The notes: generated by a model not told the origin, from the letters alone. Shown: positions 1 through 8,549, numbered from the stretch's first letter. The stretch: DNA of 64,000 bases from Campylobacter fetus subsp. testudinum 03-427 (GCA_000495505.1 CP006833.1:1054001-1118000), one strand, 5' to 3'. Numbers and translations: made by a program.

Positions 1-108
1 TATATATTTATTGCTTATAAAACGTATTAAATATACAAATAAATAATAAATATATTTAATAAAACTTTATAGACAATAAAAATATATTAAGTAAATTAGG
101 AGTAAAAA

Positions 109-888
109 ATGATAATAGACCTACACAACCACACACCACTTTGCAATCACGCCTCAGGCGCACCTTTAGAATATGCTGCAAAAGCTTACTCAATGGGCTG
201 TGAATACTACGGTTTTAGCGATCACAATCCTATGAAATTTGATGAAAAATACAGAATGAAATTTGAACAAATGCCACTTTATAAACAAATGATAGATGAA
301 GTTAAGTCTAAATTCAGCGGCAAAATGGAAGTGCTGTTTGGCTATGAAGTTGATTTTTTAGAAGGATTTATGGATGAAAGAGTTTTTAATGCAAAATGCG
401 ACTATTTCATCGGTTCAGTGCATTTTTTAAACGGCTGGGGATTTGACAATCCAGAGTTTATAGGCGAGTACAAAAACAAAGATATAGATCAAATTTGGAT
501 TGAATACTTTAATGCTATAACAAATTTAGCAAAATCTGGAAAATTCGATATCGTAGGGCATATAGATCTTATAAAAGTATTTAACTTCAAACCGACAAAA
601 GATATAAAAATCATAGCAAAAGACACTATAAAAGAGATAAAAAAAGCAAATTTAGTAGTTGAACTAAACAGTGCGGGATATAGAAAACCAGTTAGCGAAC
701 TATATCCTAGTGATGAAATTTTAGAAATGTTGGCTGAGTTTAACATACCTATAACACTTTCAAGTGATGCTCATAGCGTGGAGCAAGTAGGACAAAATAT
801 GGATAAAACTATGAAAAAAGCGAAAGAATTTGGATTTAGCGAAGCTGCAATTTTTGTAGATAGAGATAGAAAAATGATTAAAATTTAA
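109..888 (+). CDS. PHP-family histidinol-phosphatase-like phosphoesterase
   Basis: A 259-residue PHP-domain metallophosphoesterase. Seen: the N-terminal HNH pair (H6, H8), D38-H39, E80, H105, H151 and a C-terminal SSDAH (D220, H222), which together form the usual trinuclear metal site of the HisJ/HisK histidinol-phosphatase group. From the family: it would hydrolyse L-histidinol phosphate to histidinol in the cytoplasm, but PHP proteins also act on other phosphoesters. The start is supported by TTAGGAG seven bases upstream. It stands alone, 87 bp before glnA, which has its own promoter. No other his genes lie in the window, so the substrate is inferred from family resemblance only. Confidence 0.75.
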   Translation: MIIDLHNHTPLCNHASGAPLEYAAKAYSMGCEYYGFSDHNPMKFDEKYRMKFEQMPLYKQMIDEVKSKFSGKMEVLFGYEVDFLEGFMDERVFNAKCDYFIGSVHFLNGWGFDNPEFIGEYKNKDIDQIWIEYFNAITNLAKSGKFDIVGHIDLIKVFNFKPTKDIKIIAKDTIKEIKKANLVVELNSAGYRKPVSELYPSDEILEMLAEFNIPITLSSDAHSVEQVGQNMDKTMKKAKEFGFSEAAIFVDRDRKMIKI

Positions 889-936
889 AAAAGACTATAT
901 TTTTAATATAAAACTAAGCTTAAAATTAAAATTTTA

Positions 937-945
937 TGGTATAAT
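937..945 (+). promoter_or_regulatory. Extended -10 promoter of glnA
   Basis: TGGTATAAT (TG, one base, then TATAAT at 940-945) lies about 30 bp before the glnA start. There is no recognisable -35 box, only A/T-rich sequence, as is usual for sigma-70 promoters in Campylobacter. It implies glnA is transcribed separately from the upstream phosphatase gene. Confidence 0.6.
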
Positions 946-975
946 TCTCAAAATCTAAATTTTAAAGGAGCCGAT

Positions 976-2403
976 ATGGGCAAATTTGTAAATAACGTAA
1001 AAGAATTTTTTGAATTCTGCAAGGAAAATGAAGTTAAATTTGTGGATTTTCGTTTCACAGACTTAAAAGGTACTTGGCATCACGTATCTTATAATATAAA
1101 AGCAATCAACGAAGACTCATTCAACGGACTTCCATTTGATGGTAGTTCTATAGATGCTTGGCAACCGATCCATAGATCAGATATGATGCTAAAACCAGAC
1201 GTTGCGACTGCATTTTTAGATCCATTTACTGCAGATACTACTATAATAGTAATATGTGATGTTTATGATATATACAAAGGTGAATTATACGAAAAGTGTC
1301 CTAGAAGCATAGCCAAAAAAGCTTCTCAATACCTAAGAGATAGCGGTGTAGGTGACGTAGCTTATTTTGGACCTGAAAATGAGTTTTTTGTATTTGATAA
1401 TGTTCGCATTATCGATAAACCAAATTGTGCTATGTATGAAGTAGATACCGAAGAGGGCGAGTGGAACGACGGTAAAGAATATACAGATGGATATAATACA
1501 GGTCATAGACCGCGCACTAAAGGCGGATATTTTCCGGTTCAACCAGTTGATAGTATGGTAGATCTAAGAGCTGAAATGGTAAATGTACTTGAGCAAGTAG
1601 GACTTGAGACTTTCGTGGTTCATCACGAAGTTGCTCAAGGACAAGGCGAGATAGGTGTTAAATTTGGTACGCTTGTAGAGGCTGCTGATAATGTTCAAAT
1701 TTATAAATACGTAGTAAAAATGGTAGCTCATCTAAATGGTAAAACAGCTACATTTATGCCAAAACCACTTTATGGTGATAACGGAAGCGGTATGCACGTA
1801 CATCAATCTATCTGGAAAGACGGTAAAAATTTATTTTATAAAGATGGAAATTATGCTAATCTTAGCGATATAGCAAGATGGTATATAGGTGGTGTTTTAA
1901 AACACGCAAGAAGCGTGGCTGCATTTACAAATCCTAGCACAAACAGCTATAAAAGACTAATTCCAGGCTTTGAAGCTCCTAGTATTTTAACTTATTCTTG
2001 CCAAAACAGAAGCGCTAGTTGTCGTATTCCTTATGGCTCAGGAGAGAAAAGCGTTAGAGCCGAATTTAGATTTCCTGATAGCACAGCTTGCCCGTATTTA
2101 GCGTTTGCCGCTATGCTTTTAGCCGGACTTGATGGTATAAAAAATAAAGTAGAGCCTGTTGGTCCTATGGATGAAGATCTATTTGAACTAACTCTTGATG
2201 AGATAAGAGATCGCGGTATAGAGCAACTTCCTCATACTTTAAGAGGTAGCCTTGAAGCAGTTATACGTGATAATAAATATCTAAGTCCTGCAATGAGCAC
2301 TCTGTTTATAGAGACTTATCAACACTATAAATTTGAAACTCAAGTATGGCCTTATGAGCAAAGACCAACTCCATTTGAGTTTAAAACTTCGTATTCTTGC
2401 TAG
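976..2403 (+). CDS. glnA: Glutamine synthetase, type I
   Basis: Makes glutamine from glutamate, ammonia and ATP; the main ammonium assimilation enzyme, a cytoplasmic dodecamer. Seen: 475 residues, the usual GSI length, with metal and ATP-site segments GSGMHVHQS and NRSASCRIP and the glutamate-site stretch around [12 protein letters not shown]. The site that carries the adenylylated tyrosine in E. coli (NLYDLP) reads DLFELT here, with F403 in place of Tyr, so adenylylation control is not expected; the same loss has been described for Helicobacter pylori. AAAGGAG precedes the ATG. It has its own promoter upstream and a strong hairpin after the stop, so it is monocistronic. Confidence 0.97.
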   Translation: MGKFVNNVKEFFEFCKENEVKFVDFRFTDLKGTWHHVSYNIKAINEDSFNGLPFDGSSIDAWQPIHRSDMMLKPDVATAFLDPFTADTTIIVICDVYDIYKGELYEKCPRSIAKKASQYLRDSGVGDVAYFGPENEFFVFDNVRIIDKPNCAMYEVDTEEGEWNDGKEYTDGYNTGHRPRTKGGYFPVQPVDSMVDLRAEMVNVLEQVGLETFVVHHEVAQGQGEIGVKFGTLVEAADNVQIYKYVVKMVAHLNGKTATFMPKPLYGDNGSGMHVHQSIWKDGKNLFYKDGNYANLSDIARWYIGGVLKHARSVAAFTNPSTNSYKRLIPGFEAPSILTYSCQNRSASCRIPYGSGEKSVRAEFRFPDSTACPYLAFAAMLLAGLDGIKNKVEPVGPMDEDLFELTLDEIRDRGIEQLPHTLRGSLEAVIRDNKYLSPAMSTLFIETYQHYKFETQVWPYEQRPTPFEFKTSYSC

Positions 2404-2413
2404 TTTATGTAGA

Positions 2414-2445
2414 TTTAGTTTTAGGGTTTTTGCCCTAAAACTAAA
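2414..2445. terminator. Bidirectional hairpin between glnA and the convergent gene
   Basis: A perfect 13-bp inverted repeat (TTTAGTTTTAGGG with its complement) around a 6-base loop begins 11 bases after the glnA stop and ends two bases before the stop of the convergent gene at 2448. The T-rich flank is short, so efficiency is uncertain. Confidence 0.7.
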
Positions 2446-2447
2446 TA

Positions 2448-2885
2448 TTATAAATTTGAAAGTAGAGATTTAAGTTTATCTTTTTGAGTTTGCTCTGCCA
2501 TACGTTTTTCATTCATCTCTTTTTCAAGCTGTTTTTTATAATCCTCAAGAGTCTCATTTATGCTTGCGATAGCTTTGGCTTTATCTTCATCGCTTAAGTT
2601 TTCAACATCTAAATTAGCCATAAGTTCTTGTCTTTTTTGCTCTAATTTCTCATCAATTTTTTGTTGATTTATATTTATTAGAGTTACGGCTGAACCATAT
2701 TTGCTCAAATTTTCTAAGAATTTTTCGACGGTGTCTATCTTATCATTATTTGAAGAATCATCGTTACTAGAGGATTGGCTAACTAGATTAGTCAAAGTAT
2801 CTCCAAAACTATTATCATCGTCATTGTTGATACTTTTATAGGCTGAGCCGACATATTTTGTGATAATGCTATCAGTTACTTGCAT
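2448..2885 (-). CDS. Hypothetical charged coiled-coil protein
   Basis: A 145-residue protein I do not recognise. Seen: a first third rich in Asn, Asp and Ser (about 20-50) and a long, highly charged helical second half (about 75-145, many Lys/Glu with heptad-like leucines) that would form a coiled coil. It has no cysteine, no signal peptide and no membrane segment, so a cytoplasmic location is expected. The start has a good AAAGGAG ribosome site and a TATAAT box at 2951-2956. It is convergent with glnA and monocistronic. No function is proposed. Confidence 0.6.
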   Translation of the reverse strand: MQVTDSIITKYVGSAYKSINNDDDNSFGDTLTNLVSQSSSNDDSSNNDKIDTVEKFLENLSKYGSAVTLININQQKIDEKLEQKRQELMANLDVENLSDEDKAKAIASINETLEDYKKQLEKEMNEKRMAEQTQKDKLKSLLSNL

Positions 2886-2950
2886 TTCAACTCCTTTTTT
2901 TTAGTTGAAAATTACAAGCAAAATATATTCCAAAAATTACGAATATAAAA

Positions 2951-2956
2951 ATTATA
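2951..2956 (-). promoter_or_regulatory. -10 box of the coiled-coil protein gene
   Basis: TATAAT on the minus strand, about 65 bp upstream of the start at 2885, in otherwise empty A/T-rich sequence. Confidence 0.4.
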
Positions 2957-3013
2957 ATAGAGTTAAAAGTTGTATAATTAAATTTAAAAAGATTATCAAA
3001 ATAGGATAAAATG

Positions 3014-3043
3014 ATAAAAAAGGGTTATATAACCCTTTTTTAT
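3014..3043. terminator. Perfect 30-bp palindromic terminator
   Basis: ATAAAAAAGGGTTAT followed directly by its reverse complement, giving a hairpin flanked by A and T runs that can terminate in both directions. It lies just downstream of the exbB stub at 3066-3164 (minus strand) and probably ended the original TonB receptor/exbB operon. Confidence 0.75.
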
Positions 3044-3065
3044 ATCGCAGCACTAGGAGTTTGGT

Positions 3066-3164
3066 TTAAATTTGTAGATTTATCTTTCTTAAGAGGGCAT
3101 TATAAGCTATAAGTCCAAGTATGATAAATATGGCTAGGTCAAGGTATTGCTTTAGGAGTTGCAT
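3066..3164 (-). pseudogene. Probable exbB N-terminal remnant (32 codons)
   Basis: A short reading frame beginning MQLLKQYLDLAIFIILGL and stopping after 32 residues. It has a good ribosome site (GGAGAG) and one hydrophobic helix. The start resembles that of ExbB proton-channel proteins (short amphipathic lead, then the first membrane helix). It begins 15 bp after the stop of a shrunken TonB-dependent receptor on the same strand, the usual place for exbB. The rest of ExbB is absent and a terminator palindrome follows. It could instead be an unrelated small membrane peptide; the ExbB reading rests on motif style and context. Confidence 0.4.
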
Positions 3165-3179
3165 CGCTCTCTCCAACTA

Positions 3180-3437
3180 TCAAAAGTGTGCTTTAAATTT
3201 GAACCAAAAGTTTCTTCGCAAAAGTTTAAATACCAAAGGCGAAATTTGAGGTAGCGGATCACTCTTTCTCATACCGTTCGTATTACTTAAAATTTTTCCA
3301 TAAGTGTATGACATACCAGTGCCGATTTTGAAAATATCTTGCAACAACTCCCAATTTAGACTAGTCTCATCTGCCTTTATACTGTCATTTGCACCAATAG
3401 CGCAGACGCAACCAAGTAACAAATATGCTTTTTTCAT
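3180..3437 (-). pseudogene. Internally deleted TonB-dependent receptor
   Basis: An 85-residue frame that joins a signal peptide (about 1-23) to two separated pieces of a TonB-dependent receptor C-terminus. Seen by comparison with the intact receptor at 8769-10748: residues about 37-70 match its segment from FKIGGGASYTYGK to PLPQISPLAF, and the last residues FWFKFKAHF match its final FWVKFKAHF. The plug, most of the barrel, and about 100 residues between the two matching pieces are gone, yet the frame stays open. AGGA lies upstream of the ATG. This is a decayed paralogue of the OprC/NosA-type receptor; whether the peptide is made is unknown. Confidence 0.75.
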
Positions 3438-3528
3438 CTAATGTCCTAATAATTTAATTGATATTTATAAGGCATTATAAATCTATTTTGTCAAATTTAA
3501 AAATACATTTTATTGACAATTTTTTTAT

Positions 3529-3558
3529 AAATACGAGGATTATGGATAATCGTATTTT
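3529..3558. other. Hairpin in the 278-bp gap before the cytochrome gene
   Basis: AATACGA and ATTAT pair with ATAATCGTATT, leaving a small bulge, and TTTTT follows on the plus strand. It lies between the divergent receptor remnant and the cytochrome gene. It could be an old terminator or an operator; apart from promoters I see nothing else in this gap. Confidence 0.3.
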
Positions 3559-3715
3559 TACGCGAATTCAGAGATAAATTTGAGTAATTCTTAACTATAA
3601 CTAAATATATTTTAAATTTAAATTATCGAATTTATCTTAATTTAATCAATATAAAAAATAAATTTTAAGTTTGAATATGGTAAAGTTGCATATACCAAAT
3701 TAAAGGAGGTATGTA

Positions 3716-5932
3716 ATGAAGAAGTTTGCGAAAATATTTATTTTATTATTCTCCTGTTACGCCTTTGGTGGCGGTTATCCCGCACCAAAACAAGGCTGTC
3801 TCGCCTGTCACGACGGGATCGAGCCATTTAAACCACACGATAGTGAAATGTCAAAACAAATTTACGCTATGAGTGATAGTTTGGGCGATCCAAACGGCTG
3901 TGTATTGTGTCACGGAGGCAATCCAAAAGAGACAAAAGACAAGCTAAAAGCTCATAAAGGTGCTCCAGAAGGTAGCCAATTAAAGGAATTTACCGCAGTT
4001 CCTGGTGCTTTAAATTTAAACGCCAACACCTGTGGGCTTTGTCACGCTAATCAAGTTAGCTCAATGCCAAAATCGCTTATGAACACAGATGCTGGTAAAA
4101 TAAAAGTTATCACCTTTGGCTGGGGGCTTGACACACAAGATGATCTGCACAGATACGCTAACCATCACACTTTGGACGCTGATGGCAACGTTTCGATTTA
4201 CGGCAACGATACCTATAAAAAATATATGCTCGCCCTAAAAGAGCAGCATAAAAATCAGTTTCCAGACGAACTGAAAAAAATCCCTGCTACGGAAATGGAC
4301 AAACTAGCAGCCGATCCAAACAGTGCGATTTACAACTATCTGCGAAACTGCAACGCCTGTCACGTCGAAGGCAAGGGCAAACAGCAGCGTGGGCATTATC
4401 GCGGTATGGGTTGCTCGGCTTGTCACGTGCCTTACGGAGCTGAGGGCTTTTACGAGGGCAAAGATAAATCAATAGACAAAACCAAGCCCGGCCATATGCT
4501 CGTCCATAGTATGCAAGCAGGTAGAAATTCCCCTGTGAATGTCGGCGATGGCAACTACACCGGTATCAGCATCTCCACTTGCAACGCTTGTCACAGCTCT
4601 GGTCGCCGTGTGAGCCTACAATATCAAGGGCTTTTCCCAGTTGATCGCGGCGGCAAGTATATTCCGTTTGACCAAAACGGCGTCCTCCAGCAGCCAAACG
4701 CCACCTACCTCTACAAACACATCAAAGAGGACGTTCATTACAAAGCTGGAATGCTCTGCCAAGACTGCCACACTAGCCCAGATATGCACGGCAACGGCAA
4801 CATCGGCACTGTCGCACTTGGAAACATCGAAATCGAATGCCAAGACTGTCACGGCACACCACAAAAATATCCGTGGGAACTACCGCTAGGAACTGGTGAA
4901 AAACTCTTAGATATAAGCAAGATCACTGATCCAAATTTGATAAAACGACTAAAAGAAGCCAGAGGGCTTTCAGATGTGCAAGATGAGCAGACTGAAAATT
5001 ACGGTTCTAAATTTGACAAAAAAGATGGATTTTTACTCTCCGCTCGTGGCAACCCACTCGGAAATGTTGTCAAAGACGGCGGTAAAGTCATCATCCATCT
5101 AGCAAACGGCAAAGACTTAAACGTACCAGTGCTTAAAGACATCGAGGCTAAAAACGCTTGGAAAAATCCAAAAGGACGCTTAGCTATGGTCGCTACACCG
5201 TCTCACCTCGAAAAGATGGAGTGCTACGCATGCCACGCTACTTGGGCGTCAAGCTACTACGGATATGATTATAGTATCGACTTTAGCAAGGGTCAAAAGA
5301 TGATCGACTGGGTTGAGTCGGCTGAAAAGGTCGGCAAAGACGGCAAAACCGCTGACGCAACGGGCAAACACGTAATGCAAAAAGGCGGCTCAGATGGGGA
5401 TTATAGCCACGCTAGATGGGAAGATCCAATTCTTGGTATAAATGGCGAAGGTATGGTCACTCCGCTTGTCGGCGTCATCCAAACTGTCGGCACAGTCATT
5501 GACGAAAAAGGCAAGGTCTTACTCCAAAACAACGTAGCCAAAACCACTGATGGCAAACTCGCCATCGATATGCAACCGATGAATCCGCACACTTCTACGC
5601 TTCAAGCTAGAGATTGTACCGAGTGTCATCTCAACAACAAAAATATGGGCTTTGGTATCGATGGTGGTGAGCCACAAAAGGCTGTATTTATGGACATCAA
5701 AGACGCAAATGGCAAGGTGCTAACCAAAAATCACAACGTGCAAATCGCTCCGATTAAAAACATCGAAAACGGCAGCTTTATGCAGATTTTGGATGCAAAC
5801 GGCACTCAAGTGATGAGCGTAGATCCGCATTTTTCAAGCGGTGGAGCATTAAGCAAAGAGCAAATTCAAATTTTAAAAGATGAGAATTATATGCAAAAAG
5901 CTCAAGACTCTTTGAAAAAACTAGGTAAATAG
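3716..5932 (+). CDS. Ten-haem c-type cytochrome
   Basis: A 738-residue exported multihaem cytochrome. Seen: ten CxxCH haem sites with first cysteines at 28, 62, 106, 212, 233, 289, 348, 375, 503 and 634, plus extra histidines that could be distal ligands. The N-terminus is a signal peptide; LFSC at 12-15 is a weak lipobox, so periplasmic or lipid-anchored forms are both possible. AAAGGAGG precedes the ATG. The family role is electron transfer or a multihaem reductase; the acceptor cannot be read from sequence. No quinol dehydrogenase, porin or maturation gene is adjacent. Codons are visibly richer in G/C (GGC, GCC, AAC, GAC) than in neighbours, suggesting a different origin. Confidence 0.88.
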   Translation: MKKFAKIFILLFSCYAFGGGYPAPKQGCLACHDGIEPFKPHDSEMSKQIYAMSDSLGDPNGCVLCHGGNPKETKDKLKAHKGAPEGSQLKEFTAVPGALNLNANTCGLCHANQVSSMPKSLMNTDAGKIKVITFGWGLDTQDDLHRYANHHTLDADGNVSIYGNDTYKKYMLALKEQHKNQFPDELKKIPATEMDKLAADPNSAIYNYLRNCNACHVEGKGKQQRGHYRGMGCSACHVPYGAEGFYEGKDKSIDKTKPGHMLVHSMQAGRNSPVNVGDGNYTGISISTCNACHSSGRRVSLQYQGLFPVDRGGKYIPFDQNGVLQQPNATYLYKHIKEDVHYKAGMLCQDCHTSPDMHGNGNIGTVALGNIEIECQDCHGTPQKYPWELPLGTGEKLLDISKITDPNLIKRLKEARGLSDVQDEQTENYGSKFDKKDGFLLSARGNPLGNVVKDGGKVIIHLANGKDLNVPVLKDIEAKNAWKNPKGRLAMVATPSHLEKMECYACHATWASSYYGYDYSIDFSKGQKMIDWVESAEKVGKDGKTADATGKHVMQKGGSDGDYSHARWEDPILGINGEGMVTPLVGVIQTVGTVIDEKGKVLLQNNVAKTTDGKLAIDMQPMNPHTSTLQARDCTECHLNNKNMGFGIDGGEPQKAVFMDIKDANGKVLTKNHNVQIAPIKNIENGSFMQILDANGTQVMSVDPHFSSGGALSKEQIQILKDENYMQKAQDSLKKLGK

Positions 5933-5937
5933 TCTAG

Positions 5938-5965
5938 TTTAAATTTGAAACACTTCAAATTTAAA
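5938..5965. terminator. 12-bp hairpin after the cytochrome gene
   Basis: TTTAAATTTGAA and its perfect complement around a 4-base loop begin five bases after the stop. It is all weak pairs and lies directly before the stronger GC-rich terminator at 5967, so the two may act together. Confidence 0.4.
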
Positions 5966-5966
5966 G

Positions 5967-5996
5967 GCTCAGGCGAGAGATCGTCTGGGCTTTTTT
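5967..5996 (+). terminator. Rho-independent terminator of the cytochrome gene
   Basis: A 10-bp stem (GCTCAGGCGA with TCGTCTGGGC, two G-T pairs) around GAGA, followed by six T residues. Confidence 0.85.
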
Positions 5997-6461
5997 CTAT
6001 CAAATTTATCAAAATACTTAAAAATATAAATATTGCTAATGAATTGCCTTAAAAAATATAGCGATCAAATTTAACCCAAAAACAGCGACTTTTAAGCTAT
6101 GATTTTGCCTGTGAAAAACAAGCATATTTGCCCTCCTAGAATTTCCAAATGCAAATTTAAAGAAATTTTAAACTGCTTTTGCTTAGATATCGGAGCTCTG
6201 AAAGTATCTGGAATTTGCAGTGTTTTAAGAAATTCAACCAACAAAATCTTCAAGCAAAAAAGAGCGAAGCTAAATTTGCCAACAAAGATATAGCCATCAT
6301 AAAAGGAGGAATTTTCATCTTTTATTATAGTTATGAGCGAAGTAAAATAGTGGTTTTGCTGAATTTGATAGGAGGGGTTTTAAGCTGTTTTGGGTCAAAT
6401 TTGATACAAAAGAGTAGCTTTGAGTCCGCTAAAAGCAAACTCAAATTTGATACTCTATATT
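5997..6461. other. 465 bp without a supported gene
   Basis: A/T-rich sequence between the cytochrome terminator and the ankyrin gene. Two overlapping plus-strand frames (6099-6293, 6179-6502) have no ribosome site and unnatural composition. There are two orphan ribosome sites: AGGAGGG at 6131-6137 on the minus strand before a 29-codon frame (6036-6125), and AAAGGAGGAA near 6302-6311 on the plus strand with no start codon at a suitable distance. The pattern suggests decayed genes. Confidence 0.5.
6036..6125 (-). other. Possible 29-codon micro-ORF with a strong ribosome site
   Basis: ATG at 6125 preceded by AGGAGGG five bases upstream; it encodes 29 residues beginning MLVFHRQNHS with a short hydrophobic middle. 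I do not recognise it. It may be the truncated start of a lost gene rather than a working peptide. Confidence 0.2.
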
Positions 6462-6971
6462 TTAAGCAACGCTTGGGGATTTGGTTGTACCAGTTTTTTT
6501 AGTAAAGAGTCTTAGAATTTTTGCACTCACTATCTTAAGAATACCTCTTTTTTGGCTCTTGCTAAGCAGATACTCCGCTATCTCAACACGGTTGAACATA
6601 ATGGCAAAACTGTACGGAGTAAGCCCCATACCGTTGTTTGCGTCGATATCAGCACCATTTTCGACTAAAAGTTTTACCATTTCAAAGTTGCCTTTAAAGC
6701 AAACTCCAGCAAGCGGAGTTTGACCTCTGTCGTTTCTCTCATCTACTCTAGCACCTTTTTGGATAAGCATTTTTGTAGTTTCAAGCGATCCATTATAAGC
6801 TGCTAGCATAATCAAGCTATCGCCTTTGTGATTTTTTAAATTTGGACTAAGTCCTGAGCTTATCATCTTTTCAAGCTCGCTTACTTCGTTGTTTCTAGCA
6901 AAATTAAAAGCATATCCACAAAGCTCTTCGTATCTTTTTTCTTCTTCTGGTGTTAAGTTTATATTTTCCAT
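6462..6971 (-). CDS. Ankyrin-repeat protein, catalase partner (Cj1386-like)
   Basis: A 169-residue protein with three to four ankyrin repeats in its central and C-terminal parts (NHKGDSLIMLAAYNGSLE, DRGQTPLAGVCFKGNFE and GMGLTPYSFAIMFNRVE mark successive repeats) and a basic tail. The ATG at 6971 was chosen because GGAAAT precedes it; the longer frame to 7079 would run through the katA terminator hairpin and into the katA stop. In C. jejuni the ankyrin protein Cj1386 beside katA is reported to bind haem and help load catalase; the same arrangement here implies the same role. It is cytoplasmic, with no signal peptide. Confidence 0.85.
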   Translation of the reverse strand: MENINLTPEEEKRYEELCGYAFNFARNNEVSELEKMISSGLSPNLKNHKGDSLIMLAAYNGSLETTKMLIQKGARVDERNDRGQTPLAGVCFKGNFEMVKLLVENGADIDANNGMGLTPYSFAIMFNRVEIAEYLLSKSQKRGILKIVSAKILRLFTKKTGTTKSPSVA

Positions 6972-7027
6972 ATTATTTCCTTTTTTTTTAAATTTAAAAA
7001 ACTTCCAAAAAAGACTTTTAAATTTAA

Positions 7028-7052
7028 AAAAGCCATGTTTTGCATGGCTTTT
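7028..7052 (-). terminator. Intrinsic terminator between katA and the ankyrin gene
   Basis: AAAAGCCATG and its exact complement around a 5-base loop, followed on the minus strand by a run of six T. It begins five bases after the katA stop and 57 bp before the ankyrin start, so the ankyrin gene would be reached only by read-through or from its own promoter. Confidence 0.8.
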
Positions 7053-7056
7053 ATGA

Positions 7057-8514
7057 TTATTTAGAGTGGCAACATCCACTTTTGCATTTTTGAAGTGCTG
7101 CTTTCACACCTGCTGCGTAAGCTGGATTGATTTTTTCAAAATGACCAAGCGCTCTTTCTATGATGAAATCCTCTACTCCATCCATACTCTCAGCGATATT
7201 TGAATAAAGTCTCTCTTTTTCATCAGCTGGAAGTATAGCAAATAACGCTGCTGCATTGCTGTAATAATCAGTATCTACTCTATGATCAAATCTTTGAGCT
7301 ACATTTGATATAGCAAGATCAGGCTCAAGGTAGTCTTTATTTTCAGCAGGACCGTTAAAGCTATTTGGCTCATAATAAGCACGCGGTTCTTGTTTATAGC
7401 TACCATTATTCATAGATCCAGCTACATAGTAGTTATTTACATTTACTATCGGTTTATTTACATCTAGTTGTTGATAATGCACACCTATTCTGTATCTTTG
7501 AGCATCTGGATAGCTAAAAATTCTAGCTTGAAGCATACGATCTGGGCTGTAGCTGATACCAGGAACTATATTACTTGGACTAAATGCTGCTTGCTCTACT
7601 TCGTTGAAGTAATTCTCAGGATTTTTATTTAAAGTCATAACACCAACTGGTATTAATGGATAATCAGCGTGAGGCCAAATTTTTGTTAAGTCAAATGGGT
7701 TAAATTTACAGTTATTTGCTTGCTCTTCAGTCATAATTTGTATTTTGAAATCCCATTTTGGAAAATCACCTTTATCTATGCTGTTATATAGATCTCTTTG
7801 GTGACTCTCTCTATCTTTTGCTACTATAGCTCCAGCTTCTGCGTTTGTAAGATTTTTAATTCCTTGTCTTGTTTTAAAGTGGAATTTAACCCAAAATCTC
7901 TCACCTGTAGCATTTATAAGGCTATAAGTATGGCTTCCAAATCCGTGCATATGGCGGTAGCTTGCAGGAATTCCACGATCACTCATAAGTATAGTTACTT
8001 GGTGTAATGTTTCAGGATTTAATGTCCAAAAATCCCAGGCTGCGCTATTTGATCTTAGGTGAGTTCTAGGATCTCTTTTTTGAGTATGAATGAAATCTGG
8101 GAATTTAAAACCATCTCTTAAAAAGAATGTTGGCGTGTTGTTTCCTACTAGATCCCAGTTGCCCTCTTTTGTATAAAATTTGATAGCAAAACCACGTACG
8201 TCTCTCTCAGCGTCAGCCGCTCCTGCTTCGCCTGCAACTGTTGAAAATCTTAAAAATAATTTTGTTTTTTCACCTTTTTTAAAAACAGAAGCTTTTGTAA
8301 ATTTAGAGATATCTTCTGTGATTTCTAGCTCGCCATAAGCTCCGCTACCGTTTGCATGTACTGTTCTTTCTGGGATTCTCTCTCTGTTTTGAAATGCAAG
8401 TTTTTCAAGTAGTTGGTAGTCTTGTAATAAAACAGGACCTCTTACGCCCGCTGTTAAACTATTTTGATTATCAGCGATTGGATTGCCGCTAGCTGTGTTT
8501 AATAACTTTACCAT
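7057..8514 (-). CDS. katA: Catalase, haem-dependent monofunctional
   Basis: Breaks down hydrogen peroxide to water and oxygen in the cytoplasm. Seen: 485 residues, a small-subunit clade size, with distal-pocket H53 and N126 (GNNTP, the expected 73 residues apart) and the proximal haem ligand Y335 in [12 protein letters not shown]. The tail ends CKSGCCHSK, a short cysteine-rich end that I cannot explain. AAAGGA precedes the start, and a TATAAT box with an A/T-rich PerR-like operator lies upstream. The ankyrin gene follows after an intrinsic terminator. Peroxide-responsive PerR control is known for katA in Campylobacter and fits the upstream box. Confidence 0.97.
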   Translation of the reverse strand: MVKLLNTASGNPIADNQNSLTAGVRGPVLLQDYQLLEKLAFQNRERIPERTVHANGSGAYGELEITEDISKFTKASVFKKGEKTKLFLRFSTVAGEAGAADAERDVRGFAIKFYTKEGNWDLVGNNTPTFFLRDGFKFPDFIHTQKRDPRTHLRSNSAAWDFWTLNPETLHQVTILMSDRGIPASYRHMHGFGSHTYSLINATGERFWVKFHFKTRQGIKNLTNAEAGAIVAKDRESHQRDLYNSIDKGDFPKWDFKIQIMTEEQANNCKFNPFDLTKIWPHADYPLIPVGVMTLNKNPENYFNEVEQAAFSPSNIVPGISYSPDRMLQARIFSYPDAQRYRIGVHYQQLDVNKPIVNVNNYYVAGSMNNGSYKQEPRAYYEPNSFNGPAENKDYLEPDLAISNVAQRFDHRVDTDYYSNAAALFAILPADEKERLYSNIAESMDGVEDFIIERALGHFEKINPAYAAGVKAALQKCKSGCCHSK

Positions 8515-8549
8515 ATTTATTCCTTTATAATAAATTTTATTGTTTGAGA

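Noticed and set aside
3011-3112. Small plus-strand frame starting MIKKGYITLF across the palindrome
   Set aside because: It is made of the terminator palindrome and the antisense of the exbB stub; no ribosome site.
4287-4889. Several frames of 60-80 codons on both strands within the cytochrome gene
   Set aside because: Shadows produced by the unusual G/C-rich codons of the real gene; no ribosome sites.
3716-5932. Assigning the cytochrome as MtrC/OmcA, NrfA or MccA
   Set aside because: Haem spacing and length do not match NrfA (CxxCK) or MccA (CX15CH), and no outer-membrane porin or partner is adjacent to support MtrC.
6099-6502. Two overlapping plus-strand frames of 64 and 107 codons after the cytochrome
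   Set aside because: No ribosome sites, unnatural composition, and they overlap the end of the ankyrin gene on the other strand.
6972-7079. Longer start of the ankyrin gene
   Set aside because: The extra 36 codons run through the katA terminator hairpin and into the katA coding end; a ribosome site precedes the ATG at 6971 instead.
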